Positions 52,635-61,611 of a stretch of DNA of 64,000 bases are shown one piece after another (the first letter of the stretch is position 1; every line of letters starts with the position of its first letter). A program made the translations under genes and the position numbers. The notes beneath the pieces are model-generated. The model was not told the origin of the DNA, searched no databases, and saw nothing but the letters and a program-made list of their open reading frames with translations. The stretch is from Lentisphaerota bacterium (lineage in GTDB: Bacteria; Verrucomicrobiota; Lentisphaeria; Oligosphaerales; JABHEG01), in the NCBI GenBank assembly GCA_018676675.1, contig JABHEG010000223.1, forward strand, positions 1 to 64,000, read 5' to 3'.

Positions 52635-53813
52635 ATGCAAGTGGAGAGCGGCAGACTGGCCCGGCCTTTGGAGGCAAGGGTGAACAGCAATAACTCAACT
52701 CAAAGCCCCTCAGCCTGTGCGATCTGTGGCGTGTCGCTGAGACCTGTTCGCGAGGAAGGCATTCCCCTCTGTGAGGGACAGCAGTGCCAATGGCGCTACG
52801 CCCTGCTGCAGAAACAGCTCAAGGTCTGCACGGTCTGCGGTCGGCCGCTGTCCGACCGGGAGCTGTCCAGCCAAACGTGCCAGGAGCCGGCGTGTCAGCG
52901 CAGCACGATGGCCGATCTGTCCCGCCGGATGCAGGAACGGGACGAGACGCGGAATGCGGCGCTGCTGAAGCAGGAGGTCGAGCAGGCGACCCAGCTCCGC
53001 AAACGCGTACTCAAGGCCCTTGGCGTCGGGAGCCCGGAATCACTCCCTTTGGTTGTCGTACGCGCGAATACAGGGAAAGCGGCAGATCTCTCTGAAGAGA
53101 GGGTGCGTGCCCTCCGCGACTACCTGACCCCACTCGTCGATCAGGCTGCTGAGTCCATCTCGGGAACGCCGCCGCCTCAAGAAACGGCCCCCGACCCAAC
53201 GGGCGAAATCGATCCTGTCGCGGAACAAACCTGTGCCTGCTGCAGAGGATTCTGCTGTCGGAACGGTGGCAACCATGCCTACCTTACGGTCGAGACACTG
53301 CAGAGCTTTATGGCCGCACGCCCTAGTCAGTGCCCCAACGACGTCTTGGACGCTTATCTGACCCAAGCAAGTGGCAAGGCCTACCGGGACTCCTGCATCT
53401 TCCATCGGCCCGATGGGTGTGGCCTGTCGCGCGCCATGCGCTCCAACACCTGCAATGACTACTTCTGCAGGCCTCTGCAACGCTACCGAGAAGATACCGT
53501 CGGTGGGGAGTCCCCTGGTGCCTTTATTGTTGCGGCAGACGGGGGCGAAGCGCAAGCTGCGGTGGTCGTCCGTGCCCCCCCTCTCCCCGGGGCCGCCGCT
53601 CCAAGCGCCACTAAGCCCGGCGCACAGCCATGTGCCATGATGGAGCACATTTCCGAAGCTGGCCGGCCGTGGGATGTTGACGTTGAGGTCATGTGGACGA
53701 GTGGTGGGAAACCGAGTCAGACCTGGGGTCCCCCCCGTCCACCCGTCGACACATCGCCTGCAGTACCGCAGACCGTTTCCATATGGCCCCCTCCCCGGGA
53801 GAACACGACATGA
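52635..53813 (+). CDS. Cysteine-rich protein with zinc-ribbon and YkgJ-like clusters
   Basis: A 392-aa protein. The first 90 residues have repeated Cys pairs (CAICGVSL, CTVCGRPL, TCQEPACQR) typical of zinc ribbons. Residues 205-285 contain a second set (ACCRGFCCRNGG, CIFHRPDGCGLS, TCNDYFC), like the metal-binding YkgJ / zinc-iron chelate family. The C-terminal 100 residues are proline-rich and disordered. Its role is unknown. It overlaps the following esterase gene by ATGA, though the functions seem unrelated. The first ATG is kept here; a start at GTG 52681 is possible. Confidence 0.5.
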   Translation: MQVESGRLARPLEARVNSNNSTQSPSACAICGVSLRPVREEGIPLCEGQQCQWRYALLQKQLKVCTVCGRPLSDRELSSQTCQEPACQRSTMADLSRRMQERDETRNAALLKQEVEQATQLRKRVLKALGVGSPESLPLVVVRANTGKAADLSEERVRALRDYLTPLVDQAAESISGTPPPQETAPDPTGEIDPVAEQTCACCRGFCCRNGGNHAYLTVETLQSFMAARPSQCPNDVLDAYLTQASGKAYRDSCIFHRPDGCGLSRAMRSNTCNDYFCRPLQRYREDTVGGESPGAFIVAADGGEAQAAVVVRAPPLPGAAAPSATKPGAQPCAMMEHISEAGRPWDVDVEVMWTSGGKPSQTWGPPRPPVDTSPAVPQTVSIWPPPRENTT

Positions 53814-54910
53814 CACCCCGAACCCACATTGTGGCCACCGTTTGGATGCTGTGCTCTATTTCAGCATACGCTCAGGATCGCCCCGTTCGTCCACGGCAGG
53901 TCGGCATGTCCGCCGCACGGCGAGTGGAAATGTGGCTGACTCGCCAGGATGAGAACGCGGATGGGAAGATCTCACTTGAGGAATCTTCGGGCTTGATGAG
54001 GACTCACTTCAGACGCAACGACGCAAATGACGATGGCATTCTCGACAGTGATGAACTGGGTGCGTTGGCCAACCGGCTGGGTGGGAAAGTCAACGGCAAC
54101 CGCAGACAGCGGGAGCCTCAGCCGGTCCCAACTCCTGAACAGGTGATGAGGCGCGTCCCGGAAGGCGTGAAGGTCGTTTTGGACATTGCCTACCGGGAGG
54201 GGAACGATGCATGGAAGGTGGATCTTGCCATGCCCTCCACGCGTTCGAAGACGCCCCACCCCGCCATCGTGTTCGTACACGGTGGGGGCTGGGTCAATGG
54301 CGACAAACGCGCGGGGCCCTTCATGAGGTATGCGCTGGGCTATGCCGCGAACGGTTACGTATGCATCTCGGTCAACTACCGGCTGCGTACAGGGAAGCGG
54401 AACTGCGTTGAAGATGTCAAGTGTGCCGTGCGCTGGTTCCGAGCCCACGCTGCGGAGTACGGTGTGGATCCCGATCGCCTTGGCGCCTACGGACACTCAG
54501 CCGGAGCGCACTTGGTCACGATGCTGGGCGTTTCGCACACCGAGAAGCGCCTTGAAGGCGACGGACCGTGGCAGGAGTTCTCAAGTGCGGTTCAGGCTGT
54601 CGTTGCCTCCGCAACGCCGACGCGACCACGCGTCCGACTGGGCAAGCCTGAGGATGTCAAGCTCATCCAGCCCATGAGCTACGTTTCGGGCAGTGCTCCT
54701 CCCATGCTCCTGGTCCATGAGGAATCCGACCGCACGGTGAGCGTCGAGGATTCCGATGTCTTCACCAAAGCGCTGGAGGCCGCCGGAGCACCGGATATCA
54801 CCTACATGCGCTACACCGACGGCTCAGGGCATAGCGTGTTCGGCAGGAATCTGAAGGAGACCGGCCCCGCGATGGAGGCGTTCTTTGCCCGAGCCATCGG
54901 CACCCCCTAA
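53810..54910 (+). CDS. Secreted EF-hand plus alpha/beta-hydrolase esterase
   Basis: A 366-aa protein that starts in the stop of the previous gene (ATGA). The first 22 residues are a signal peptide (HIVATVWMLCSISAYAQ). Residues 45-90 carry two EF-hand loops, DENADGKISLEE and DANDDGILDSDE. Residues 120-366 are a BD-FAE-type esterase: FVHGGGWVNGDKR (oxyanion loop), GHSAGAHLVTM (nucleophile), HEESDRTVSVED and GHSVFG. It probably de-esterifies polysaccharide. The calcium loops may bind to other secreted proteins. Confidence 0.78.
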   Translation: MTPRTHIVATVWMLCSISAYAQDRPVRPRQVGMSAARRVEMWLTRQDENADGKISLEESSGLMRTHFRRNDANDDGILDSDELGALANRLGGKVNGNRRQREPQPVPTPEQVMRRVPEGVKVVLDIAYREGNDAWKVDLAMPSTRSKTPHPAIVFVHGGGWVNGDKRAGPFMRYALGYAANGYVCISVNYRLRTGKRNCVEDVKCAVRWFRAHAAEYGVDPDRLGAYGHSAGAHLVTMLGVSHTEKRLEGDGPWQEFSSAVQAVVASATPTRPRVRLGKPEDVKLIQPMSYVSGSAPPMLLVHEESDRTVSVEDSDVFTKALEAAGAPDITYMRYTDGSGHSVFGRNLKETGPAMEAFFARAIGTP

Positions 54911-54938
54911 ACGGCGAACGATTGAGGAGCACTGACCT

Positions 54939-56138
54939 GTGACACACGATCGAGTAGAACGCAACATGATCGGGGCCTACGGCACCTGGGCGGCTGGCAG
55001 CGTCCTGCCTGACCCGCCTCAGCTCTCACTCCGAACAGGACGCTACCGGGACATCGACCGCTGGCGCACTCAAGCCCGTGAACGAGTGAGTGAGTTGCTT
55101 TGCATGCCGCACTCCGGGGGCATACCGCAAGCCACAGTGGACCGCGAGTATGCCCATGACGGCTTGCACGTGGAGGAACTGAGCTGGCAGCTCCCCTACG
55201 GACCACCCACTCAAGCCATTCTCCTGAAGCCCGAAAACACCACTGGCAGTCTTCCCGGTGTCATTGCCCTGCATGACCACGGCGGGCACAAGTTCTTCGG
55301 CAAGCGCAAGATCACTCGGACGTCAGACGACCAGCATCCGCTCATGCGTGAACATCAGGCCAATCACTACGGTGACAGAGGCTGGGCGAATGAGATCGCG
55401 AAACGCGGCTATGTCGTGCTGGTGCATGACGCCTTCCCCTTTGCTTCACGCCGCGTGCGGCCAGCCGATGTGGATCCAGTCGTGCGAGGCGCCACCAAGA
55501 ACGTGAGCAAAGACGAGAACGACGCGGAGATTGTCGCCTACAACACCTGGGCCGCGCAGCACGAGCATGTCATGGCCAAGAGCCTCTTCTACGCCGGCAC
55601 GACCTGGCCGGGTGTCTTTCTGGCCGAAGACCAGCGCGCACTCGACTACCTCTGCTCCCGTGACGATGTGGATGCGGATCACGTGGGGTGCTGTGGTCTG
55701 TCGGGGGGCGGAATGCGCACCATCTTCCTGGGCGGAATGGACGACCGAATCAAAGCGGCTGTGTGCGTGGGGCTCATGTCCACGAACCGTGATTACGTGC
55801 TCAACAAATGCTGGACGCACACGTGGATGATGTGCGTTCCAGGGCTGGCGCGTGAACTTGACTACCCGGAGCTCTTCGCTCTCCGTGCCCCCCTGCCCAC
55901 TATGGTGCTCAATGACGATGAGGACCAGCTCTTCAGCCTGCCTGAAATGCACCGTGCGGACCGCATTGTCCAAGAGGTCTTCGACATCGCCGGTGCGGGT
56001 GACCGATACCAATGCTCGTTCTACCCCGGCCCACACAAGTTCGACCGGGACATGCAGGAAGAAGCATTCGAGTGGATTGACCGGTGGTTGAGCGCGAGCC
56101 CGTCCTGCAAGAGCGGAGTGTGCGACGACTCCCGGTGA
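54939..56138 (+). CDS. Cytoplasmic dienelactone-hydrolase/acetyl xylan esterase-like protein
   Basis: A 399-aa protein starting at GTG 54939, with GAGGAG upstream. The alpha/beta-hydrolase pattern is present: GVIALHDHGGHKFFGKRK (oxyanion loop), CCGLSGGGMRTIFL (nucleophile Ser), TMVLNDDEDQLFSLPEM (acid) and PGPHKFD (His). It has no signal peptide, so the substrate is probably intracellular. The family resembles the large dienelactone hydrolase / acetyl xylan esterase group often found in planctomycete glycan loci. Confidence 0.65.
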   Translation: MTHDRVERNMIGAYGTWAAGSVLPDPPQLSLRTGRYRDIDRWRTQARERVSELLCMPHSGGIPQATVDREYAHDGLHVEELSWQLPYGPPTQAILLKPENTTGSLPGVIALHDHGGHKFFGKRKITRTSDDQHPLMREHQANHYGDRGWANEIAKRGYVVLVHDAFPFASRRVRPADVDPVVRGATKNVSKDENDAEIVAYNTWAAQHEHVMAKSLFYAGTTWPGVFLAEDQRALDYLCSRDDVDADHVGCCGLSGGGMRTIFLGGMDDRIKAAVCVGLMSTNRDYVLNKCWTHTWMMCVPGLARELDYPELFALRAPLPTMVLNDDEDQLFSLPEMHRADRIVQEVFDIAGAGDRYQCSFYPGPHKFDRDMQEEAFEWIDRWLSASPSCKSGVCDDSR

Positions 56139-56293
56139 GCATTGCCGCCGGGGCACTGTTGGCAGCGACGTCTGCCGTTGGAGCCAACGTCTGGGTCTCA
56201 ACGCATGGCAACGATGAGGATGCCGGGACGGAACAGAAGCCGTTCCGAACCGTCGCGCGCGGAGTCCATCCATTGAGCAAGGAGTTGTTTTGA
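56135..56293 (+). pseudogene. N-terminal fragment of a secreted beta-helix protein
   Basis: A 52-codon frame starting at GTG 56135, overlapping the previous gene's stop. It has a signal-peptide-like lead (AAGALLAATSAVGA) and then NVWVSTHGNDEDAGTEQKPF, the characteristic opening of right-handed parallel beta-helix (DUF1565/pectate-lyase-like) proteins. It ends abruptly eight residues after that block. The next gene starts in its stop codon (TGATG), and its ribosome-binding site AAGGAG lies within the fragment. It is best read as the leftover 5' end of a deleted gene. Confidence 0.55.
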
Positions 56294-58239
56294 TGCCGGA
56301 CAGAATGCGAATCCTCGCCGACATGGCCGGAAGGCATGCCGTGGATGATGTCTACGACTTGTGGATCACGGCAGAGAAGGGATGCGTCCTGTTCGGCTGG
56401 GACAGCCACAATGGCGGCCAGCATACGTTCAGTCTCGTTCCCGACGGTGTACCTCAGGTGGTCAGTCGCCCGTGGTCTCCGGCGACGCAACTCACGTCAT
56501 CAGGTATGTCGGGCGACGGAGACCACCAACCGGAGACCCGATGCGAACTGAGCGACAACGGGACGGGTGGCTCATTCAGGGTTGTCTGCACACTGCCGAA
56601 CGGTGGTCTCCGGACCTTCGAAGACGCGGAAGCATCGCTCCTTCTCCCAACAGCGTGTATCGCCCCGGACAGCACACCATGGCTGGCGTGGATCCGCTGC
56701 CGGGACGTGGAAAACGCCGATGGCGTCATTGATCAGCACAATGAAATCGAGTGCGCCCATCTCAGGGATGGGGAATGGATTCGGGAGGTCGTGGCCGACC
56801 TGCGCTACGGCCTGCTGCCCCTCGAGCCGGAAGCCGCTGTCTGGGGATATCCGGGACAACGCCGCCGCCCCTATTTGGTGCCGGACGACCGAGGCGGCAT
56901 CTGGCTCCTGTGGGAACGGAAAGAGCCCCATGATGGGGGCACGAGCATCGCCCATGGCACGCTGTGTGGCCGAAAACACGTCAATGGACAGTGGGGTGCT
57001 CCAGTGAGGCTGCTCGACGACTTGTACATGCACTACGTGCCCGTCCCAAGCGGCACGGAGGGCGGCGCAATCACGGTGGTGGCCAGAAAAACGTGCCCGG
57101 AAGATCGGCGCCCGAGTTGCGGCCCGGTCGTGGTCCTCGCAGTCAAGCTTGACGGTGCACCAAGTCTGGAAAGAGACACCGGTTTTGAGCAGTGGAAGAC
57201 AGTCGACCTGGTCGGACGCAGCTTCTTCGTACCGGAGGAGCGGCAACTGCCCCATCAAGGGCAGACCTACCAGTTACTGTTCGGGGACCCGCACACGCAC
57301 ACAGCTCTGTCAGGCGACGCAGAAGGCGAGCTATCCGAGATGCTTGCCTACGCGCGGAACAAGGCCAAGGTCGACTTTGTCGCTGTCACCGACAACGACT
57401 GGTACGGGGACCGGCTGACGAACGCCGAATGGTACACCACCATGGCTCAGGATCAGGCCTGGTCAGAGGATGGCAGATTCATCGCCATACCGGGCTACGA
57501 ATGGACACTGCCCAAATGGAACGACGTGCAGCCGCAACACCGCTCCATCCTCTTCGCCTCCTATGACCAACCGATGCTGCGCCACACGGATGTCGAGGGA
57601 GACCCGATGGAGGCGCTTGCTGCGTGGATTCAGACGACCAACGGCATCCTGAACACCCAGCACGCGCAGTTCCAGCTGACCCACAGTGACCGCGAAGTCA
57701 ACCTGGAAGTGTGCTGTGGCTGGAGCGACTACATCAATCACTCTGACGCCTTCCATGGTCATCTTGACCGCGGTTTCAAGGTGGGATTTGTGGGAACATC
57801 AGACGGTCATCGACGGACGCCCGGGCTGGGTGGTGGACTGACCGGTCTCTGGGTCAGAGAGTTCACCCTGGCTGGGATCATTGACGCATTCCGGAGTCGG
57901 CGCTGTTACGCCACTGCGGGGGCTCGAATCGGCCTGGCATTCTGGATTAACGGGACCTTCATGGGGGAAACAGCGACCTTGGCGGCCCCGGTCACCGCCC
58001 GAGTCCAGCTCCAGGCACCCCGTGAGATCGAACGTCTGGAGATCATCGGCGACGGAGAAATCGTGGCCGCCCTGTCCGATCTCCCTGCCACATTCGACAG
58101 ACAAGTCGCAGGCCTGCCCGTGTGCTCATGGTACTATGCGAAAGCGACCATGCCGGGCGGCTTCCCGAAGTACCCATCCAACGTCGCTCCCGCCGCCGGA
58201 CCGTGGGCCTGGAGCTCACCGGTGTTCGTCGAGCCGTAG
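56293..58239 (+). CDS. DUF3604-type PHP-domain protein
   Basis: A 648-aa protein from ATG 56293 (AAGGAG eight bases upstream; TTG 56290 is also in frame). Residues 1-310 form a beta-rich domain with propeller-like repeats. The metal-dependent part begins at LFGDPHTHTALSGDAEG (HxH), followed by FVAVTDNDWYG, AIPGYEW and FVGTSDGHRRTPG, the signature of PHP/DUF3604 proteins. The fold normally hydrolyses phosphate esters or similar bonds; in DUF3604 proteins of these phyla the substrate is unknown. No signal peptide is seen. Confidence 0.7.
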   Translation: MPDRMRILADMAGRHAVDDVYDLWITAEKGCVLFGWDSHNGGQHTFSLVPDGVPQVVSRPWSPATQLTSSGMSGDGDHQPETRCELSDNGTGGSFRVVCTLPNGGLRTFEDAEASLLLPTACIAPDSTPWLAWIRCRDVENADGVIDQHNEIECAHLRDGEWIREVVADLRYGLLPLEPEAAVWGYPGQRRRPYLVPDDRGGIWLLWERKEPHDGGTSIAHGTLCGRKHVNGQWGAPVRLLDDLYMHYVPVPSGTEGGAITVVARKTCPEDRRPSCGPVVVLAVKLDGAPSLERDTGFEQWKTVDLVGRSFFVPEERQLPHQGQTYQLLFGDPHTHTALSGDAEGELSEMLAYARNKAKVDFVAVTDNDWYGDRLTNAEWYTTMAQDQAWSEDGRFIAIPGYEWTLPKWNDVQPQHRSILFASYDQPMLRHTDVEGDPMEALAAWIQTTNGILNTQHAQFQLTHSDREVNLEVCCGWSDYINHSDAFHGHLDRGFKVGFVGTSDGHRRTPGLGGGLTGLWVREFTLAGIIDAFRSRRCYATAGARIGLAFWINGTFMGETATLAAPVTARVQLQAPREIERLEIIGDGEIVAALSDLPATFDRQVAGLPVCSWYYAKATMPGGFPKYPSNVAPAAGPWAWSSPVFVEP

Positions 58240-58351
58240 AACGGGTGATCGGCCCGGGGTAGATGGAGAACGATGAGCACCAGAGCTCAGGATTCTGACC
58301 TCAAGTCTCTGTCAAACTGATTGCCCATTCCTGAAGCCTCCAGAGCACCCG

Positions 58352-61300
58352 CTACCAGCCGAGAATGCTGAAGTGCCTCGCCTTGATCTCGAGCCGCACC
58401 TTCCCCCCCTGAACGGGAACATCACGGCAAAGGAACTCCTCGCGGACTCCCGTTCTCGGCGGGTTCAGTCTGCTCAGGTCAACGGTCACGGCTTGGTCCT
58501 GCCTGGCGGTGTTGCCGACGACAGCAAGAACACGCCCTTTCGGACAGGTGTAATAGGTCACTTTGACACCGGGGTTGTCGGTGGTGACTCCAGTCTGGTC
58601 ATCCCAGAGATGCGCGGTCGCGTTGTCCAGACCATACTTCAGGAAGATGCCCCAGATAGTGTTGGTGACTGTTTCGTCGGTGTAGGCCATCGAGGTGGGG
58701 ATGTCGTTAAGCAGCAGCTTGGTATAGGCGGCAAGTGTCTGCTCAGTGGTCCCATACTCGCGGTTGGCACGCTGGAGCTGAAACAGAAACAAAATGCCGC
58801 TGCCACGGATCTCCTGGTTCAACTCGCTCTGGTAGATGTCGTCATCGGCCACATCGGTGTAGACATACGGGGTCTTCTCCCGCAGCATCATCGAGGCGAA
58901 CTGTTCGCCTGGGTACCAGTAGTCCCCTGAGCCATGCACAATGGGGTTGTAGTAACTGTGCGCGTGCCAGATGGTGAGACGTCCACGCTGGTGAGCGTAG
59001 CGCGTCGTGCGGAAGAGGTGGCGCCGCAACCCCATGATGTTCAGCCGCGTAATCCGGCGGCCGAACAGGTCGGCGAACTGACATCCGTGCAACTCATTCG
59101 AACACGTCGTGATGCCGGCGATATCGTAGTAGATCGCGTGGATCGATTTGCCTTTGGGCCGGTCGAACAGCAGCTTCTGATTGCGTAGGATGTAATCGCT
59201 GTAACTGGTTCGGGGGCAGGCATTCGTCTGCATGCTGCGCAGAGGCGGCTTCCGACGCTTGTCGATGAATGGCACCTGAGGGCCTCCCGGAACATCCCAG
59301 TACTTGCCGAAGTAGCTGCCCGCCGGGTCCTTATCGTTCAACGTCTGCGCTCCCCCGTAAATCGCCAGCTTCGACATATTCTGCCTTGCCAGAGTGTCCA
59401 TCCACCACTCGAAATAACTGTCCTTGTCCTCGGGTTTGAAACTGAATACGGATTCGAAGCCCGCACCAGCGTGCGACACCAGCGCCACGTCGCAATTGGA
59501 GTGCCTTCCGTAGCCCCCCAGCCGATACGTGCGTTTGGCTTTGGGGAGTGGTCGCGACGGTGTCGCGATGAACATCGCATGGTACTCGGCTCCCTCCGGA
59601 ACAGACGTGGGACAGCTGATCATTCTTACCACGCAGTGTCCGCCATCGGCCGCCTGGTCAATCGTGAGCGGCTTGACCCCTTCGCCATAGCGCCAATTAG
59701 CGTCGTGCTCGGGTGACCAGGAGAACCCTTTCCGCTTGCTGGTCAGCCACAGCTGATAGTGCGAGTCCCGTCCACCGGAAGGGAAGCCGAACGCATGCTC
59801 CCCGGTCGGGCTTTTTTCCAGAAGAGGGGCCAGCAGGTACCGGGAGAACTCCGGGGCCACGGTCCACTCCAACTGCATCAGGTCAATGACGGGCTCCCCA
59901 TGGACCCGAAAATCCCAGCGTATCAGCCCATCGAATGCAATCCGTGTCACGCCGCGGATGGTGAATCCGTCGGCCTTCCCCACGCCGGTCAGTTCCACTG
60001 CGGAACCTGAAACAACGCGTTCGGTGATTGCGTAGTTGATCGCCGCACGCCCGGATGGCGTCTCGATGACCAAAGTCGGTGGGCTCTTCAGGATCGACTG
60101 TCCGGTGTGAGTCACCGTCTGCGGGAGCGGGTTGTTCCCAAAGCGATACTCACGCCCCCAGACCTTCACCGTGCCTGCCTCATCGAGTGTGATCGGTGTC
60201 CAGGGCTCGGGCACGGTGTCCCCGAGCCCAAGCGTATTGCCGAACCATGTCGTTTCCGGCCGGACGACAGCCTGTGTGGCCTTCTCGCTCTGCCCATCCG
60301 GTCCACTCAGGTCAACGGAAAAGGCATACTCCCCGGCTTGTGTGAGTCCGACCAATGTGTGCCGCAACTTGAGCCCATCGACAGAAAGAACGCCTGTCCG
60401 CACGGCACCGTCGGGGCACGTCAGCGTCTGTTTGCCGCGCACCTTGCCCGCCGCGATCAGGCCATGCCACGCGGTTGGGAGGGGGGCTAAATCGATCAAC
60501 GCCTCCAGTCGATCGAGATCACCGCCACAGTCATCGATACCATGCAACTGAATATCGAAATTCGGGAGCACAACGGTCACACTGGAGGCGACCAGTTCGA
60601 CATACTGGCGCTTCATCTCAGTCACCGACAGCGGGCGTGAGTAGATCTTCAGATCATCGAAGACTGTCTCACCGTGTTCCTCTGCGCCGGCCCAAAGCAT
60701 TTTGCGCACGCCAATGAATGACTGCTCGGGATTCGGGGTGAGCCCGGCAGTCTCCTTAACCGTCGGCGGCAACAGCGTGGTGTTGATGCGTTCGCCATTC
60801 AGAAAGATGCTGATCTGCGTTTCGTCCCAGGTGGCCCCGATTTGGAACCACTGGCCCATGGGGGTGGCATTGAGGGGGGCGGCAGCCAGCTTGTAGTCAC
60901 GGTTCCCACCGTGCGAATTGTGGTAGTAGAACATCGCCCGGGTGTCGTTGAAGTACTGGTAGAAAAACAGCGTCACCCACTCGTCGCCATCCTGGAACCT
61001 GACATACAGGTAGGGTTTGTGTGACTTGATCGGGTCGGAGACACGCACATCCTTGGGGCTGTAGTCCTTCGCCATCGCCCAGAACGTAAGGGAGCCCTGG
61101 CGATGATCGATATTGCCACGGACGTCGTATTCGAGCCGTTCATCCGGCATGCGGTTGAACGCCGTTGCCGTGTCGAAGCCGGGAATCAGCCGGAACTCGA
61201 GGTTCCCATCGCCAAAGGCAGGCGAGTCAGGATTCCCCTTGGCCAGATCCGCACCGATGGTGTTCTTGTCGAAGGTGACCGAAAACGTCAGGTTCCGGTG

Positions 61301-61438
61301 TTTGCTCTTGTCAGACAGCGCCAGCCGTCTGTAGGTGACGTCCTGGACCTGCGACACCGGATCGGCATCCTGGCCGGGCAATGGCAGCCCGCTGATGACC
61401 AGCGCGAGACAGGCAAGGAATCCAAGACGATGTGTCAT
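58352..61438 (-). CDS. Secreted LamG plus DUF6067-type glycoside-hydrolase-like protein
   Basis: A 1028-aa protein; the start chosen is the ATG at 61438, with a signal peptide (LGFLACLALVISGLPLPG), rather than the upstream extension. Residues 30-280 form a LamG/concanavalin-like domain (WFQIGATWDETQISIFLNGERI, FDDLKIYSRPLS). The C-terminal 550 residues resemble the DUF6067 / GH-like TIM-barrel proteins (VIDLMQLEWTVAPEFSRYLL, HAIYYDIAGITTCSN) and end in a small beta domain. The family is common in Lentisphaerota and planctomycetes, and is presumed glycan-active. It diverges from the amidohydrolase gene over 173 bases. Confidence 0.6.
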   Translation of the reverse strand: MTHRLGFLACLALVISGLPLPGQDADPVSQVQDVTYRRLALSDKSKHRNLTFSVTFDKNTIGADLAKGNPDSPAFGDGNLEFRLIPGFDTATAFNRMPDERLEYDVRGNIDHRQGSLTFWAMAKDYSPKDVRVSDPIKSHKPYLYVRFQDGDEWVTLFFYQYFNDTRAMFYYHNSHGGNRDYKLAAAPLNATPMGQWFQIGATWDETQISIFLNGERINTTLLPPTVKETAGLTPNPEQSFIGVRKMLWAGAEEHGETVFDDLKIYSRPLSVTEMKRQYVELVASSVTVVLPNFDIQLHGIDDCGGDLDRLEALIDLAPLPTAWHGLIAAGKVRGKQTLTCPDGAVRTGVLSVDGLKLRHTLVGLTQAGEYAFSVDLSGPDGQSEKATQAVVRPETTWFGNTLGLGDTVPEPWTPITLDEAGTVKVWGREYRFGNNPLPQTVTHTGQSILKSPPTLVIETPSGRAAINYAITERVVSGSAVELTGVGKADGFTIRGVTRIAFDGLIRWDFRVHGEPVIDLMQLEWTVAPEFSRYLLAPLLEKSPTGEHAFGFPSGGRDSHYQLWLTSKRKGFSWSPEHDANWRYGEGVKPLTIDQAADGGHCVVRMISCPTSVPEGAEYHAMFIATPSRPLPKAKRTYRLGGYGRHSNCDVALVSHAGAGFESVFSFKPEDKDSYFEWWMDTLARQNMSKLAIYGGAQTLNDKDPAGSYFGKYWDVPGGPQVPFIDKRRKPPLRSMQTNACPRTSYSDYILRNQKLLFDRPKGKSIHAIYYDIAGITTCSNELHGCQFADLFGRRITRLNIMGLRRHLFRTTRYAHQRGRLTIWHAHSYYNPIVHGSGDYWYPGEQFASMMLREKTPYVYTDVADDDIYQSELNQEIRGSGILFLFQLQRANREYGTTEQTLAAYTKLLLNDIPTSMAYTDETVTNTIWGIFLKYGLDNATAHLWDDQTGVTTDNPGVKVTYYTCPKGRVLAVVGNTARQDQAVTVDLSRLNPPRTGVREEFLCRDVPVQGGKVRLEIKARHFSILGW

Positions 61439-61611
61439 CTCACACTCTCTCCATTTTCGGGTAGGACGAGGTTTTCTGCAGAAGGCGAGCATCAGAGGTC
61501 GAGGATGATAGGGTAGCGATGCATAGTATGCAAGCCGCTCTGGGCCAGCAAGAGCGAAAGACCGACCGGCTGCAACACCGAACACCCACGACATGCACTG
61601 AGGAGAAACCC

